Positions 53,919-64,000 of a stretch of DNA of 64,000 nucleotides are shown piece after piece. How positions within the stretch are numbered: position 1 is the stretch's first letter; the number at the start of each line of letters is the position of its first letter. This DNA comes from Closterium sp. NIES-65. Its lineage: Eukaryota > Streptophyta > Zygnematophyceae > Desmidiales > Closteriaceae. Under the pieces are notes generated by a model. That model did not search any database. It was given only the letters and a program-made list of their open reading frames with translations, and was not told the origin of the DNA. Location of the stretch: assembly GCA_948144175.1 (NCBI GenBank), contig CANXME010002528.1, forward strand, positions 310,001-374,000, written 5' to 3'. The translations under genes were made by a program, and so were the position numbers.

Positions 53919-54200
53919 CAGGCACATGGCAGCACACCCGCAGGCACGTGGCAGCACACCCGCAAGCACATGGCAGCACACCCGCAGGCACATGGCAGCA
54001 CACCCGCAGGCACATGGCAGCACACCCACAGGCACATGGTAGCACACCCGCAGGCACATGGCAGCACACCCGCAGGCACATGGCAGCACACCCACAGGCA
54101 CATGGCAGCACACCCGCAGGCACATGGCAGCACACCCACAGGCACATGGCAGCACACCCGCAGGCACATGGCAGCACACCCGCAGGCACATGGCAGCACT
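53919..54200. repeat. 22-bp tandem repeat, about 13 copies
   Basis: The unit is CACATGGCAGCACACCC plus GCAGG or ACAGG. Only the G/A position and one or two others vary. Long frames on both strands through it are repeat artefacts. Confidence 0.95.
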
Positions 54201-54399
54201 CATGCCATGCGTGCAGGTGGCTTCTCATCTGATTGCAGGCAGGGTGAAGTGCCGACGCAGAGGTGAGCGATGCTTAGTATGCAGAGAAACCTGAACATCT
54301 TTATCCACCTCTCTCTCTTCCTCCTTCCACTGATGTTGCTGCCATGCATCCCAACTTTTGCTCCCTTGCCTCCTCCCCAACCAATGATGATGCTTATGG

Positions 54400-55560
54400 C
54401 TCTAGTTTGCCTTGTATGGAATAATTAATGTTGGCACCGCTTTCCCCCAAGTGCAATGTCAACATCAGCTATCTTCCACTCCCTCCTCCTCGCTCATCAG
54501 TATGCCTCTACCTCCTTCACACTCCCCCCCTCACTTCCTTCCCCTTTCCACACCAACAGCACCAACAGCGCCTGAGGAGTGGAAGAGAGGAGGCAGCGGG
54601 GGCGGTTGGGGCTGGCTGCTGGTATGTGCGTTGGACAGATGAGGTGAAGCGGAGAGATGTGAGTATACCTCGAGAGATGCATGGTCCGTGTTTTCTTGTC
54701 ATGTGATGCCTCCCTCATTTGCGGCTTCACCCTTCCATGCCTAGTATGGTGTTTCTGCCACTCGATATCTGACAAGGCAGAATGAATGCGAGCACTGCCT
54801 TCATATGTGCTGCCAGCATCACATATCCTCCACTCCCCTCTTCTCACCCAGCGCCCCCGTTTCTTTTCATTCCCCTGAAGCACTCCCCAGCACACCAACA
54901 GCATCTGCCTTGTATCGGCCACAAGGAGTCCAGCTCGTGGCAGCGACGCAAAGCCAGCCGGCAAAAAGCTCGTGGCTGGCGAGCTGCAGCAGCATCAGTG
55001 GTGGCGGTGAAGGCGGTCAGCAACGAGTGGGGTGGAGGCAGGCGAGGAGGGAGCCCAACTCATCTCCATGTCACACAGCAGGGCAGCATGGCAGACCATG
55101 GGCGGCAGCAGCAGTGGTGGCGGTGAAGCGAAGCCGGTCACCTGCCTGCATGTACTCGTGTGAGCAGCCCAGCTCATCTCTGCAACATACCAGCCGGGCA
55201 GCATGGCAGAGCCACGGGCTGCTGCAGCAGCAGCAGTGGTGGCGGTGAACTCGGTCAGCTACGAGTGGAATGGGGGCAGCATCACGTGCAAGGGAGCACC
55301 TGCACTTCCAGAGCCGCAACCTGCTGCAGCAGCAGCAGCGGTGGCGGTCAAGACAGTCAGCACTGAGTGGAGGGAGGCGGGCAGGAGGGAGGCATGAGAG
55401 GTGCATGCACAGTCCATCAAAGGATGTTGAATCAGTTGGCGTTTAGCCACCATGGTGGGTGGGAGGAGAGGATGAAGCGGCACAAGGAGCTGACCACCCC
55501 AGCTAACCACCGCACAAACCTTCTCCTGGATGGCATATGACATCATCACAGGTGAAGTAA
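54400..55560 (+). repeat. four ~115-bp GC-rich repeats in a decayed gene-like tract
   Basis: AGTGGTGGCGGTGA recurs at 54997, 55113 and 55235, with a variant at 55337, spacing 102-122 bp. Each copy carries GTCAGC-ACGAGTGG and CAGCTCATCTC-like phrases. The end (near 55528) shares GGATGGCATATGACATCATC with 36565. Open frames here (VVAVKAVSNEWGG) are not supported by any family. Confidence 0.6.
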
Positions 55561-58061
55561 GCTACCCATCTCTCACCTCCCCCCCGAACCCCCCGTCCCC
55601 TCATACCGTCCCATATCCTTTCGTGTCACTCCCATCTTTCTTCCACTCCCTCCTGTCATCTCCCCTGTCTCCCCTCTCTTCCCTTCCCTCTCTCGCCAAT
55701 TCCGTTCTTTCTTTTCTTTCATACCCAACAATTCCCATCGCCCCAGTCAGCTCTTCCATTGCCTGCGCTTCTCTTCCCTATCATCTCTTCCTGCCTTTCA
55801 GCCAGATTTCAGCAGCTTGATCGTACAAGCTCATCTTGCCATGCCCGTCATCTCATCGTGGTGTGACCCTTGTCAATCTTCACCGCATGCATGAACCGAG
55901 TGCTCTTCCCTGACCTGGATTCTCATTCTCTTCCTCTCCTATCACTTTGGTCCCTCCCACATCACCTACACCAGGACATTTGGCTGTCCCTCAGTTCCCT
56001 CCTCCATTCCCCGCTTGCCCTCCGGCGATTCTCATGCATATGTCCCCTTGGTTGGTCACTTTCCCTCTCCCCGTCCTAGCCTCTTTCCCCCCATCCCCCC
56101 CCTCTTCCGCTCCCCCTTCCCACTCAGTGGCTGACTGATGGTGGCAGCACAGAGGCGCCACAATCCAATCCACTTCTAACAATCTCTTTTCCTGCACCCA
56201 CAACCCCACCTTCCCTTCCCCTGCCCTCCCCATATCCCCCTTCACGTGTGTCTAGCAGTCTCCTTGCCATGTGGTGATGCTTGGAGCATGGGCAAAAGCA
56301 AGCTAACTGGATATCAGCACTACAAATCAAAAGGCCCTATCCTCCCTCCCCCACCTTCTTGATGTTTGGCTGACGGTGCCACCAAATTGAAATGTTTGGT
56401 CCAGTGGCAACAGAGGCGTAAAATTCAATCGACCTTCTTTTCCTGGCCCTTCAATCCCACGTCGTCTTTCCCTGCCCTCTCCCCTAAGTTGCATCGAGCA
56501 GTCACCTAGTCATGTGATGACACGTGGGGTTTGGATAGAACTAAGCTGTGTGGATGTAAGCACCGCACATCGTAAGTTCTTCAACTCATGATTGACATTC
56601 TTATTTGTGAGTTGAACGAGCAGCCATGCTTTGTGTGTCCTACTGGGCCAGGAAAGGATGGTGTTGGGCCAAATGTGCATGCCCACCTCATTGCGTGCTG
56701 ATCCCACACCTTATCCCACGCCTCATCCCAGGCCTTATCCAGCACCTGGTCATACTTTAACTTAACCATACATCACCCTCTACATACCTCCTTCCATACT
56801 ACCGGTATCCCCTCTGCACAGTCGTTTCTGAATCACTTCCACTTCCCTCAGTCCCCTTTTCTTTCTTGTGCGTCCCTCACTCGTGCCTGACCCTTTACTC
56901 TGGCACATCATTTTCCCCGCTCGAGCTCAGAGGGGTACTAGATGGCTGCCTTGATGCAGCAGAAGTCGAGTTACTAGTAAACAATCAGGGCGGAAGCATT
57001 GAGAGGGTGGAGCGTGGGGCTGCAGTTAGGAGGTGCAACTGTGGCAGCTTCTCTTTATAGCAGTTGGAGTTGAGGTTCTTTCAGTACATCAGCAATGTCT
57101 TCTGAGTGAGACTGAATGTGACAAACAGCAACCTCAGTAGAGGGCGAAGTGTTTGGAACGCGTAGCGAGAGCCATATTAACTGAATAGATGATTAATCGT
57201 CTCCTACCACATGCCGCTTGCATTCACAGGCCCACTTCTGCTCCACGTCTGCCCTCCATCCGTCCCACGCATCATGCGCTGCTGCCTAGCATAGCCTACA
57301 GACAGGTCATCTCGCAAGCTGTTGCACATGCGTACCGTACATGCCTGTGTTTTCATGCAAGACAATTGTGGTAGGAGGTATTCAATACTTTGAAGCTTTC
57401 TCATCCTGACAAAACGCTCAACATCAGTACAGCGAGAGTAGCTTGGAAAACCCGCACGCAACAGCTCACCATCACCCCCGACAGTACGAATCGTCTGTGA
57501 TGTTTTATACTCTACAACGATTCATTCAGAGATCAAGGAACAAGTTCACACAAGTACCTATTCTTTCACTGTGCACTGGCAAAAACTGACCCACACACCA
57601 ACTTGCACACACCACTCAATCCACTCCTTGCCTAGCCTATACTGCTGCCATTGCTGTTGCCACTGCTGCTTCCCACCATGCTCGCCTCCCTCCCTCACTG
57701 CTCTCTTACTTCCCTGCCCTCCCCTTCCCCTCCTGCCCTCCACCCCACCTCCCTTTCCCCTTCCCCGTCCAACCTGCTGCTGACCGCTCCCCCCTCCATC
57801 ATAACAATGCCAGGCAGGCAATGCTACTCAACCTCCCCTCACGCACACAGTGGTCTCTTGCCCAACCAGCCGTGCACCTGCTTCTGTCCAGCGGCAAGGC
57901 ACAAATTCACCACACAACCATTCTCCAGTGCCTATCTGCAGCATGGAAGTTGAGACGTGCACAACCACCATCACCTCCATATGCACTTCTTCCCTACTAA
58001 GACACAGGACACCGCGTCTTCCCTCACCTCGCCTCCCTTTCCATCATCACTCCCTGCCACC
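55561..58061. other. pyrimidine-rich tract, no gene recognised
   Basis: CT-rich on the plus strand to about 56240, then mixed. I see two related stretches near 56260 and 56515 (GTCTAGCAGTCTCCTTGCCATGTGGTGATG and a diverged copy), but no coding sequence. Confidence 0.4.
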
Positions 58062-59437
58062 CTACCAACCGATCCGCCTGCGCACATCATCATTCCTAAG
58101 CTGGACCCTTTCTGGCGTCCAGAGAGTTGTCAGCTTGGTCAGGGCAGTCAGCTGCCTCATCCCATCATCCATGACTGCCGTGTCATCCAGAGCAAGCTCC
58201 TCAAGCCCTCTCAGCCTCCCCACATGCACCATGCCAGCATTCGTCACGCCCTTACATTCAGACAGCCAGAGCAATTTGAGAGAGGAGAGACATGTCAAAT
58301 GCGGCAGACCAGCAACAGTCACGTGGGTCCTCCAAAGATAAAGCTGCTTGAGACTGGTCAAGGAACCGATGCCTTGCAAGGACCTGTCTGAAACGACCGT
58401 GCTTGTGAGGTTTAGTGTCTCCAGCTGTGGCAGGCTGTAGAGGTGTTTGACGCCCTCTGCACTGAAGCCCGTGGTAGAGGCCAGGTGAATGCTCTTCAGA
58501 TGGGTCATGCTGGCCACATCCCTGAGCATGGCGTCCGTGAGCCCTTGCGCATTCTTCAAGATCATATCAGTTCCTCGTGAAAATTCTGCCTTGACTTGCT
58601 GGAGGTGATGGACGAAGGGGGGGTGAATGACATGAGAAGGAAAGGAATGACCATCAAGACATTACCACAAAGAACTCATGAACTATCGAACAGTTCCCAT
58701 GCACTCAGCTTTTGAAAATTCTGAAAAAACCACTCAGCACACACCTCCCACGAAGCACTCCGAGGGCCTTCACTCTGGTTGAGCCCCTGCTGAACATTCA
58801 CCAGGTTCCTGCAGGCTGTCAACGTCTCCTGCCCCTCCCTCCTCCTCTCCTCCCTCTCCCTTGCCAACTCCGCTCTCATTTCTTCGTCTCTCTTTCTGGC
58901 CTCCTCTCTCAGCTCTCGCAAATCCGAGTCCCTCCTCCTCTCAGCCACATCCAACTTCTCTTTCAAAGAATCCTCGTTAGCAGCCAACTCGCCCTTCACT
59001 GCAGCAAGCCCTGCTGCCAGCTGCCTCTCCCCCTCCTCCACCTGCCCTCTCATCTCCCTCATCCCCGCTACTCGTCTCCTCTCAGCCTCCTCCAACTGCA
59101 ATGCAGTTGACTGCCTGTGCTCACCCAACTCTCCCCTCACTGTAACCAGCTCCCCTTTCACTGTAGCTAACTCCCCCTTCACTGCAACCAGCTTCTCGCT
59201 CATTAAAGCCCATTTTCCAATCAGCTCCCTCTCCCTCTCCTCCATCTGCCTTCTCATCTCACCCATCTCCGACACTCGTCTCCTCTCAGCCTCCCCCAAC
59301 TCCCTTCTTGTCTCTTCCAGCTGCACGCCAAGCGCCCTCATTCTCATCTCCATCACATCACTCAACTCGTGTGTTCCGGTCATACTCGCCGTGGCAGGCC
59401 CAATAACCTCACCCATTCTAGCACACTCCCTACACAT
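58062..59437 (-). CDS. coiled-coil / leucine-rich-repeat protein (paralogue 5), intact
   Basis: Exon 1 is 59437-58745 (231 codons) and exon 2 is 58598-58062 (178 codons plus TAG), joined in phase 0 by a GTGTGT donor and CTCCAG acceptor. Exon 1 has a long coil (MRMRALGVQLEETRRELGEA, VAVKGELATVKGELVTVRGE, REEARKRDEEMRAELARERE). Exon 2 has LRRs such as VVSDRSLQGIGSLTSLKQLY and AVMDDGMRQLTALTKLTTLW and ends RNDDVRRRIGW. The start MCRECAR aligns with MGRKYAK of paralogue 2; the frame stays open further upstream, where it reads as hydrophobic sequence without family support. The membrane-protein gene copy 2 lies 0.7 kb upstream on the same strand; I found no junction joining them. Confidence 0.83.
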
Positions 59438-60116
59438 GGCAGAACACAGGAAGCACATGCGAACAGATGGGCGTGGCAGCACACAAGCGCACAGCAGCAG
59501 AGTGTAGCACAAGGAGGGCATACGGTACAGACATGGTAAGGAGAGGATGGGGAGGTAGGTTGGGAAGTCACACATGGAAGGCAAGGGTGAAAACTCGTAG
59601 GACGACCTGAGCAAATGCAAGGCAATTGATCTGCCTAATGTGAAGAGAATGATGACGAGAGTCCGAAAAAATAATGTACAAAAGTGCTTGAACAGGAATT
59701 GGAAGTTCGGAGAGGCATACAGCATGACAGCGTGAATAAAGTAGATGTTACATGTGCATCATAAAAGCCAAAGAGGTACATGAACATAATATTCACAACC
59801 GGACAAGCATAAACAAAGGGATACGGATAGGACAAATGGACCGCACGACGAAGGACGTGGAGCATGCTCACATGGGGCTGTGCGGCAGAGAGACGGCTCC
59901 ACGCGGCTGACGCATGGTGGGGGAAAGGAAAGGAAAGCAGGATGAGTGATGGACAAAGGGGAAGAGAGAGGAGAATGAGAGACGTGAGAATGGGCAGCAT
60001 CATGAAGAATGGGAGTGCACAATAAGGGGTGTGCAGTAGATAGCGTGCAAAAGGAGTGGGGAGAATCGATTGACAGAGGGACCAAGCAGTGGTGGAGGGC
60101 GGAGCGCATGGCATAC

Positions 60117-61187
60117 CACTCGGCACTTGGTTGCACTCTTCAGCTTCATCAGCCCAGCCGTCACAGCCAAGCCCTGCTGATGCACCCATGCTCTGACTTG
60201 CGTGTGGGTCACACCCATCCCCCACAGAAGTGCCAGGAGAGTGGCGAGGGCAGAATAGAGCACGAGGAGATGGAACGCACCCGGAGACTGCATATGTGGA
60301 AGGAGAAGGGCGTAAGAGATGTGCAAGTACGAACATGAGGGGCTGCATCATTGAGTGGTTCAAAGCGAGTAAAGTGGCAACTGCAGAAGCATCTGTCATC
60401 CCAACCGAACATGCACCAGAGTGTGGAGGAAGTGAAGAAGCACGTTGAGATCATGGGCATGAGAGTGAGGTAAGCCCGTGGCATTCGGACACGTGGCAGT
60501 GGCATTGGCCTAAGAGGCAGACGACACATGCATGCAATGGACGGGGCATCCACACCCATTCACACTCGCACACACATGCACAACACACATAAAGCACACA
60601 GACTTTGATATTATCAGAACTGGTAAGAAACGTGTATGCAGATAAGTCATAAACGACAGAGGCATGAGACTTGCTCACATGATCGAGGGGCGGAGGGGGC
60701 AGCATGAGAGGGTGGATGACTTGCTGGATGTCGTCAGAGTCACGTGGCAGCTGCAAGAATCTAAGGAAGAAATATACAGAATACGGACTCATGCAACCCA
60801 GAACGGATGCATGAGTGTCACAAAAAATGGCAGCTAAGACGCTCGAGGCAATGCAGCTCTGAACAAATGAACATGCATCAGACACCACTACTCGCCAACA
60901 CGCAACACAGTAGGCCGACATGACAAAGAGCAGCCAACTTCGATTCGAAGGGACATGGGCATCAGTCACCACTACTCACTACATTAGAGTGAGCATAGAC
61001 TGGTGAGCATACATCAGATCAGACATCACTATCCACTGCCGTGGCAGTCACTCACGTCCTCTGCAATGGTGGCACGCCAGACATCCCTGCCAAGTGGCCC
61101 GATGGTGATGACAGTGATGGCAGCGGCGAGAAGGAGGGCGACCAGCAGCCCTGGCAGCAGCATGGCCACTGCAGTCATCCGAGCCAT
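60117..61187 (-). CDS. small multi-exon membrane-protein gene (copy 2)
   Basis: Function unknown. Exons 61187-61056 (44 codons), 60750-60679 (24 codons) and 60287-60117 (57 codons) are each phase 0 with GT-AG borders. Exon 1 starts MARMTAVAMLLPGLLVALLL, a signal-anchor-like hydrophobic segment with RM before it, followed by GPLGRDVWRATIAED. Exon 2 is polar then proline-rich (QQVIHPLMLPPPPLDH). Exon 3 has a second hydrophobic segment (LLVLYSALATLLALLWGMG) and GVTHTQVRAWVHQQGLAVTA, nearly identical to copy 1 at 11785. Stronger conservation of exon 3 than of the introns suggests constraint. A further exon between exons 2 and 3, and the 3' end, remain open; the frame could run on past 60117 without splicing. 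Confidence 0.55.
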
Positions 61188-61189
61188 GG

Positions 61190-63056
61190 CTGATGGGGCG
61201 AGCCCAATGCGCCTGCACAGTGAGTGAGGACAGACGGGTAGAGATGAGACTGGCTGGAAATGTGAAAAGGAAGGTGGAAGTTCAATGGGCAAGTGGGGCG
61301 AGGAGCGTCGTGGCAGGAGAAGAGCAGGTCGTGTAGCAGCAGCAACTGCATCGGGAGAAGAAGAGGTAGGGGGAAAGAAGGGGAGGGAAAGGAGGAGCGG
61401 TAGCAGCAGGGGAAGGATAACAGTCGGCCAATGAGTGCACGGAAGGAGAAGAAGCAAGGGATGGAGTCACATGAAGCATATAAACATGGCGGTGAAGCAT
61501 ATGCTGATAAGACCACTGACGATTAATGTAACATACAATCACATGAGTCGAGAGGCTGGAGTGAGGCAGGTTGGTGAGATGGTCGACAATTGAAGTGACA
61601 GTGAGATGTGAATGCAAGGGCGAAGGTTGCGGTTTGGGATGCAAGGAAGAGGAATTAATCCGAAGCGATACAGGGGAGGCATGAGTGAGCTGGGAGTGAG
61701 CTGGGCGGCAGAGGAGGCGGCGCAGAGTGAAGGCACGGTGAAGAGGCAGCGGGCAACGATGGTAGAAGGGGTAGAAGAGAAGTGACGAGCCAAGAAGCGA
61801 AAAGAGTAGATGAAGTGAGCATGAACGGACGAAGGATGGACAGGGGCAAGCATCGTGAGGGCGAGAGAGCAGAGCACGGTGATGGAAGAGGACGAAGGAG
61901 ATGCAGTGTGGGTGTCGTGGGAGGTGGACGAAGATATGCTCACGCACGGGATGGAAGCAGCAGGAAGGGAATCACGCAGGAGGAAGGAACAGTGAGACAG
62001 GACAGGTATGCACTGTATTGAAGCAGAGCAGCAGCTAGGGATGAACGCAAACGGGAGAGCTAGAGATATGAAGTTCAAAGAAGCCAGGGATACAACCCAC
62101 CTCACGTGATGACCGCAGAGAGACGAACGACAAGCAGAACGGCTGAACTGAAGCGTGAGGCACAATTTGGCGGCAGAACGGAAGGGCAGCTGAGGAGGTG
62201 GGGGAAAACAGAGAGGATGGAGGCGCAGGAGGTATGGGGGAGGGAGGAGAGGAGACAGTGAGATTTAGAAATTCACAGCAGAGAAGATGGCAAGGCAACA
62301 AGCTTGCGGGTTGCAAAAATCCTTCTTGAGAACAACGATCAGGCGAAATGATTGGCTGGTCAAGAAGAATGAGAGGAGGGAATGAGAAAGAAACAACTGA
62401 TTATGACATGGTGAAAGCAAGCTGAACTGAAAAGGCTTGGGATGAAAACAAGACATGCAAAGTGAGGAACAATAAACTATGCAGGGTTGGAAAGGGAGGC
62501 GGAGGCAGAGGCAGGGAACGCAGAGGAAAAGAAGAGGGGCAGCGGTGCGGAAGAATAGGAGGACCGGGCGTACCTGGTGAGTGGAGGTGGCACAGGTGAG
62601 CCAGATGGGAGCAACAAGCTGTTAAAAGTGGGGCACACCGCTGAGAGAACAGGATGGGCGCAAGCGTACATGGTGTGTGGAAGCACAAGCTCCCAGCCGA
62701 GGGCAAAAGAGAGAGAATGGTCCTGAGAAGGAGCAACGCCACACAGACAGAAATCTCGACTCGTGCAAAGGGGGCAACTGGCCGAGGATATGGAAGTGAT
62801 GGATAATCAGAATCAGTAGAACTTGCTGGCTTGAGTCGAGAGGAAAGAGCGAAGAGAGAGAAGCGGTGAAGGAGGAACGAGGATGAGCGAGAGAGCACGT
62901 GAGGGAGGCATGTCACTTCATGCATGGCTCACGCCCAACGCAGCTCACGCCCATGCTCACGCCCATCCGTGCATTCGTACCACGCCCATCCCATCTGTTA
63001 CCATTGATCGCATCGTTCACCTCTCTCCGTTCCCAATTCGCCAGCCCGTCGTCAAC
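61190..63056. other. purine-rich tract upstream of the membrane-protein gene
   Basis: AG-rich on the plus strand, as in 12830-15550. The segment near 62570-62640 is similar to 45165-45230. Only short minus-strand Ser/Leu/Pro-rich frames occur, which is what pyrimidine-rich noncoding DNA yields. No gene is supported. Confidence 0.4.
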
Positions 63057-63170
63057 ATGGCGTCGCCATCGCACGTCCGATTCCAACCAAACCATTTCGC
63101 ATCCTACCAGCGACCAGCGCACACCACCGCATTGCACCCTGCAGTTGTTGGGGTCGCAATGGACTCTCCC
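63057..63170 (+). other. ATG-started frame truncated by a copia LTR
   Basis: The frame begins MASPSHVRFQPNHFASYQRP and resembles the short frame at 17254. It runs into the LTR starting at 63171. It may be the 5' end of a gene disrupted by that insertion, or a leader shared by duplicated DNA. Confidence 0.3.
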
Positions 63171-63297
63171 TGAGAAAGTATGAACGAGAATGAACTATGA
63201 ATGAAGTGAGTACAAGTACTAACCCTAATTGGGTTGTACCCCCTATGGGATACCCCACTACAGCCTACACAAAAGCATAAGCTATAATGTTCTGACA
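63171..63297 (-). repeat. 127-bp copia LTR (copy E)
   Basis: On the minus strand it begins TGTCAGAACATTATAGC and ends CATACTTTCTCA. It aligns with the MITE-split LTR at 21567-22237 and more loosely with the 125-bp LTRs at 1786 and 22779. Confidence 0.85.
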
Positions 63298-64000
63298 CAC
63301 CCCCATAGGCAAAGTGGGGGAGAACAGGGGGTCACAAGACCAGTCAAGCAAAGCAAAGCAAAGCAAGCTTAGGGTGGATCACAAAGTCACCACACATTCC
63401 GAGCACAAGTTCAAGACCACAAGGCCAGTTCACATGCAGGAGTACATACATATATAAGGCGAGACAAGCAAGAGCAGGTATATATATATGTAACAGTACA
63501 AGTAAGGTCAAGAGGTGACCAAGTGAGGCAAGACAGCCACAAGACCCAGCTGAGTGCAGAAGCGCTGATGATCACAAGGCGAAAATGCCTTGGTGAAAAC
63601 ATCAGCAGTGTTGGCCTCAGAGGCCACGTACGCAAGCCGCAACTGTCCACGCTGCTGTAGCTCACGAGCAAGGAAGTAGCGGAGAGCAATGTGCTTTGTT
63701 CTGTGCTCCACTCGCTGCTCTCGACACAAGGCCAGCATGGCCTTGTTGTCTACGTACAGAACTGGAGGAGAACGAGGCGGCTCTCCGAGGTCAGTCAGCA
63801 GGTAGGTGAGACAGCGAAGCTCCTGTGCAGCCATGGCCCCAGCGTAGATCTCAGCCTCACAACTGGAGCCGAGAACAGAAGACGAGCGAGTAGCCCGCCA
63901 CGAGACAGAGCCGGAACCAAGGCTGAAGGTGTAGCCCTGTGACGACCGCTGCGTAGCCTGGTTGTCAGCCCAAGAAGCGTCTGCGTGCCCAGTGAGGACC
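63171..64000 (-). mobile_element. Ty1/copia 3' end (copy E), cut by window edge
   Basis: On the minus strand: RNase H (EAEIYAGAMAAQELRCLTYL, then TKHIALRYFLARELQQRGQL, ending about 63508), an untranslated stretch, purine tract CCTATGGGGG, and a 127-bp LTR at 63171-63297. The part inside the window shows no obvious break. Its state as a whole cannot be judged because most of it lies outside. Of the copia copies here it looks least decayed. Confidence 0.88.

Noticed and set aside
53692-54266. Open frames of 138-178 codons on both strands with Cys-rich or HPQAHGSTP repeats
   Set aside because: Produced by the 22-bp tandem array; 22 is not a multiple of 3, so all frames cycle and stay open.
59437-61187. 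One long gene joining the membrane-protein exons to the coiled-coil/LRR gene at 58062
   Set aside because: The coil exon has its own start aligned with paralogue 2, and no matching donor-acceptor pair was found; kept as two genes.

Overview
This window looks like a repeat-rich, intron-rich nuclear segment of a green plant-lineage genome. My best guess is a streptophyte (zygnematophyte-type) alga such as Closterium. This rests on the style of the Ty1/copia pol proteins, on short-exon genes with GT-AG introns, and on a local family of coiled-coil plus leucine-rich-repeat (LRR) genes. It is inference from remembered protein style, not from a search. No rRNA gene, convincing tRNA gene, CRISPR array or bacterial-type operon was seen.

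Layout. 1-2478: two fossil copia pieces, one lying inside the other. 2479-11719: a DNA-transposon locus with a Ulp1-type (C48) protease gene on the minus strand and, divergently, a nine-exon Plavaka/EnSpm(CACTA)-like transposase gene of 843 codons. Its last exon is split by a 1.05-kb PIF/Harbinger-like MITE, which itself carries a 534-bp hAT-like MITE. 11766-12784: copy 1 of a small membrane-protein gene (minus), then purine-rich noncoding DNA with a roughly 870-bp triplicated block. 19137-21263: the first coiled-coil/LRR gene. 21567-23830: another pair of copia pieces with the same nesting junction, with a hAT-like MITE inside one LTR. 24035-24880: a higher-order minisatellite. 26690-33188: an unrecognised six-exon gene of about 1,219 codons with Gly/Asp-rich repeats and an acidic/basic tail. 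34638-36314: the second coiled-coil/LRR gene. 38287-41910: a copia element with both LTRs. 42509-43605: the third coiled-coil/LRR gene (minus). 46068-48333: a second PIF/Harbinger-like copy holding a 1.28-kb foldback (MULE-like) element and a 358-bp inverted-repeat element. 51779-53013: a broken coiled-coil/LRR paralogue. 53.4-55.4 kb: microsatellite and minisatellite arrays. 58062-59437: the fifth coiled-coil/LRR gene (minus). 60117-61187: copy 2 of the membrane-protein gene. 63171-64000: the 3' end of another copia element.

How it fits together. Two kinds of content alternate: nested mobile elements, and a locally expanded family of two-exon genes. In these genes one exon encodes a coiled coil and the next a block of 'TDAGL'-type LRRs, with the intron in phase 0. 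The membrane-protein genes lie near some LRR genes. Noncoding DNA around genes is strongly strand-biased: pyrimidine-rich on the sense strand, so plus-strand AG-rich tracts mark minus-strand genes. The most informative locus is the transposase/protease pair, because every exon phase joins cleanly and the MITE sits on an exact TTA duplication inside the coding sequence.
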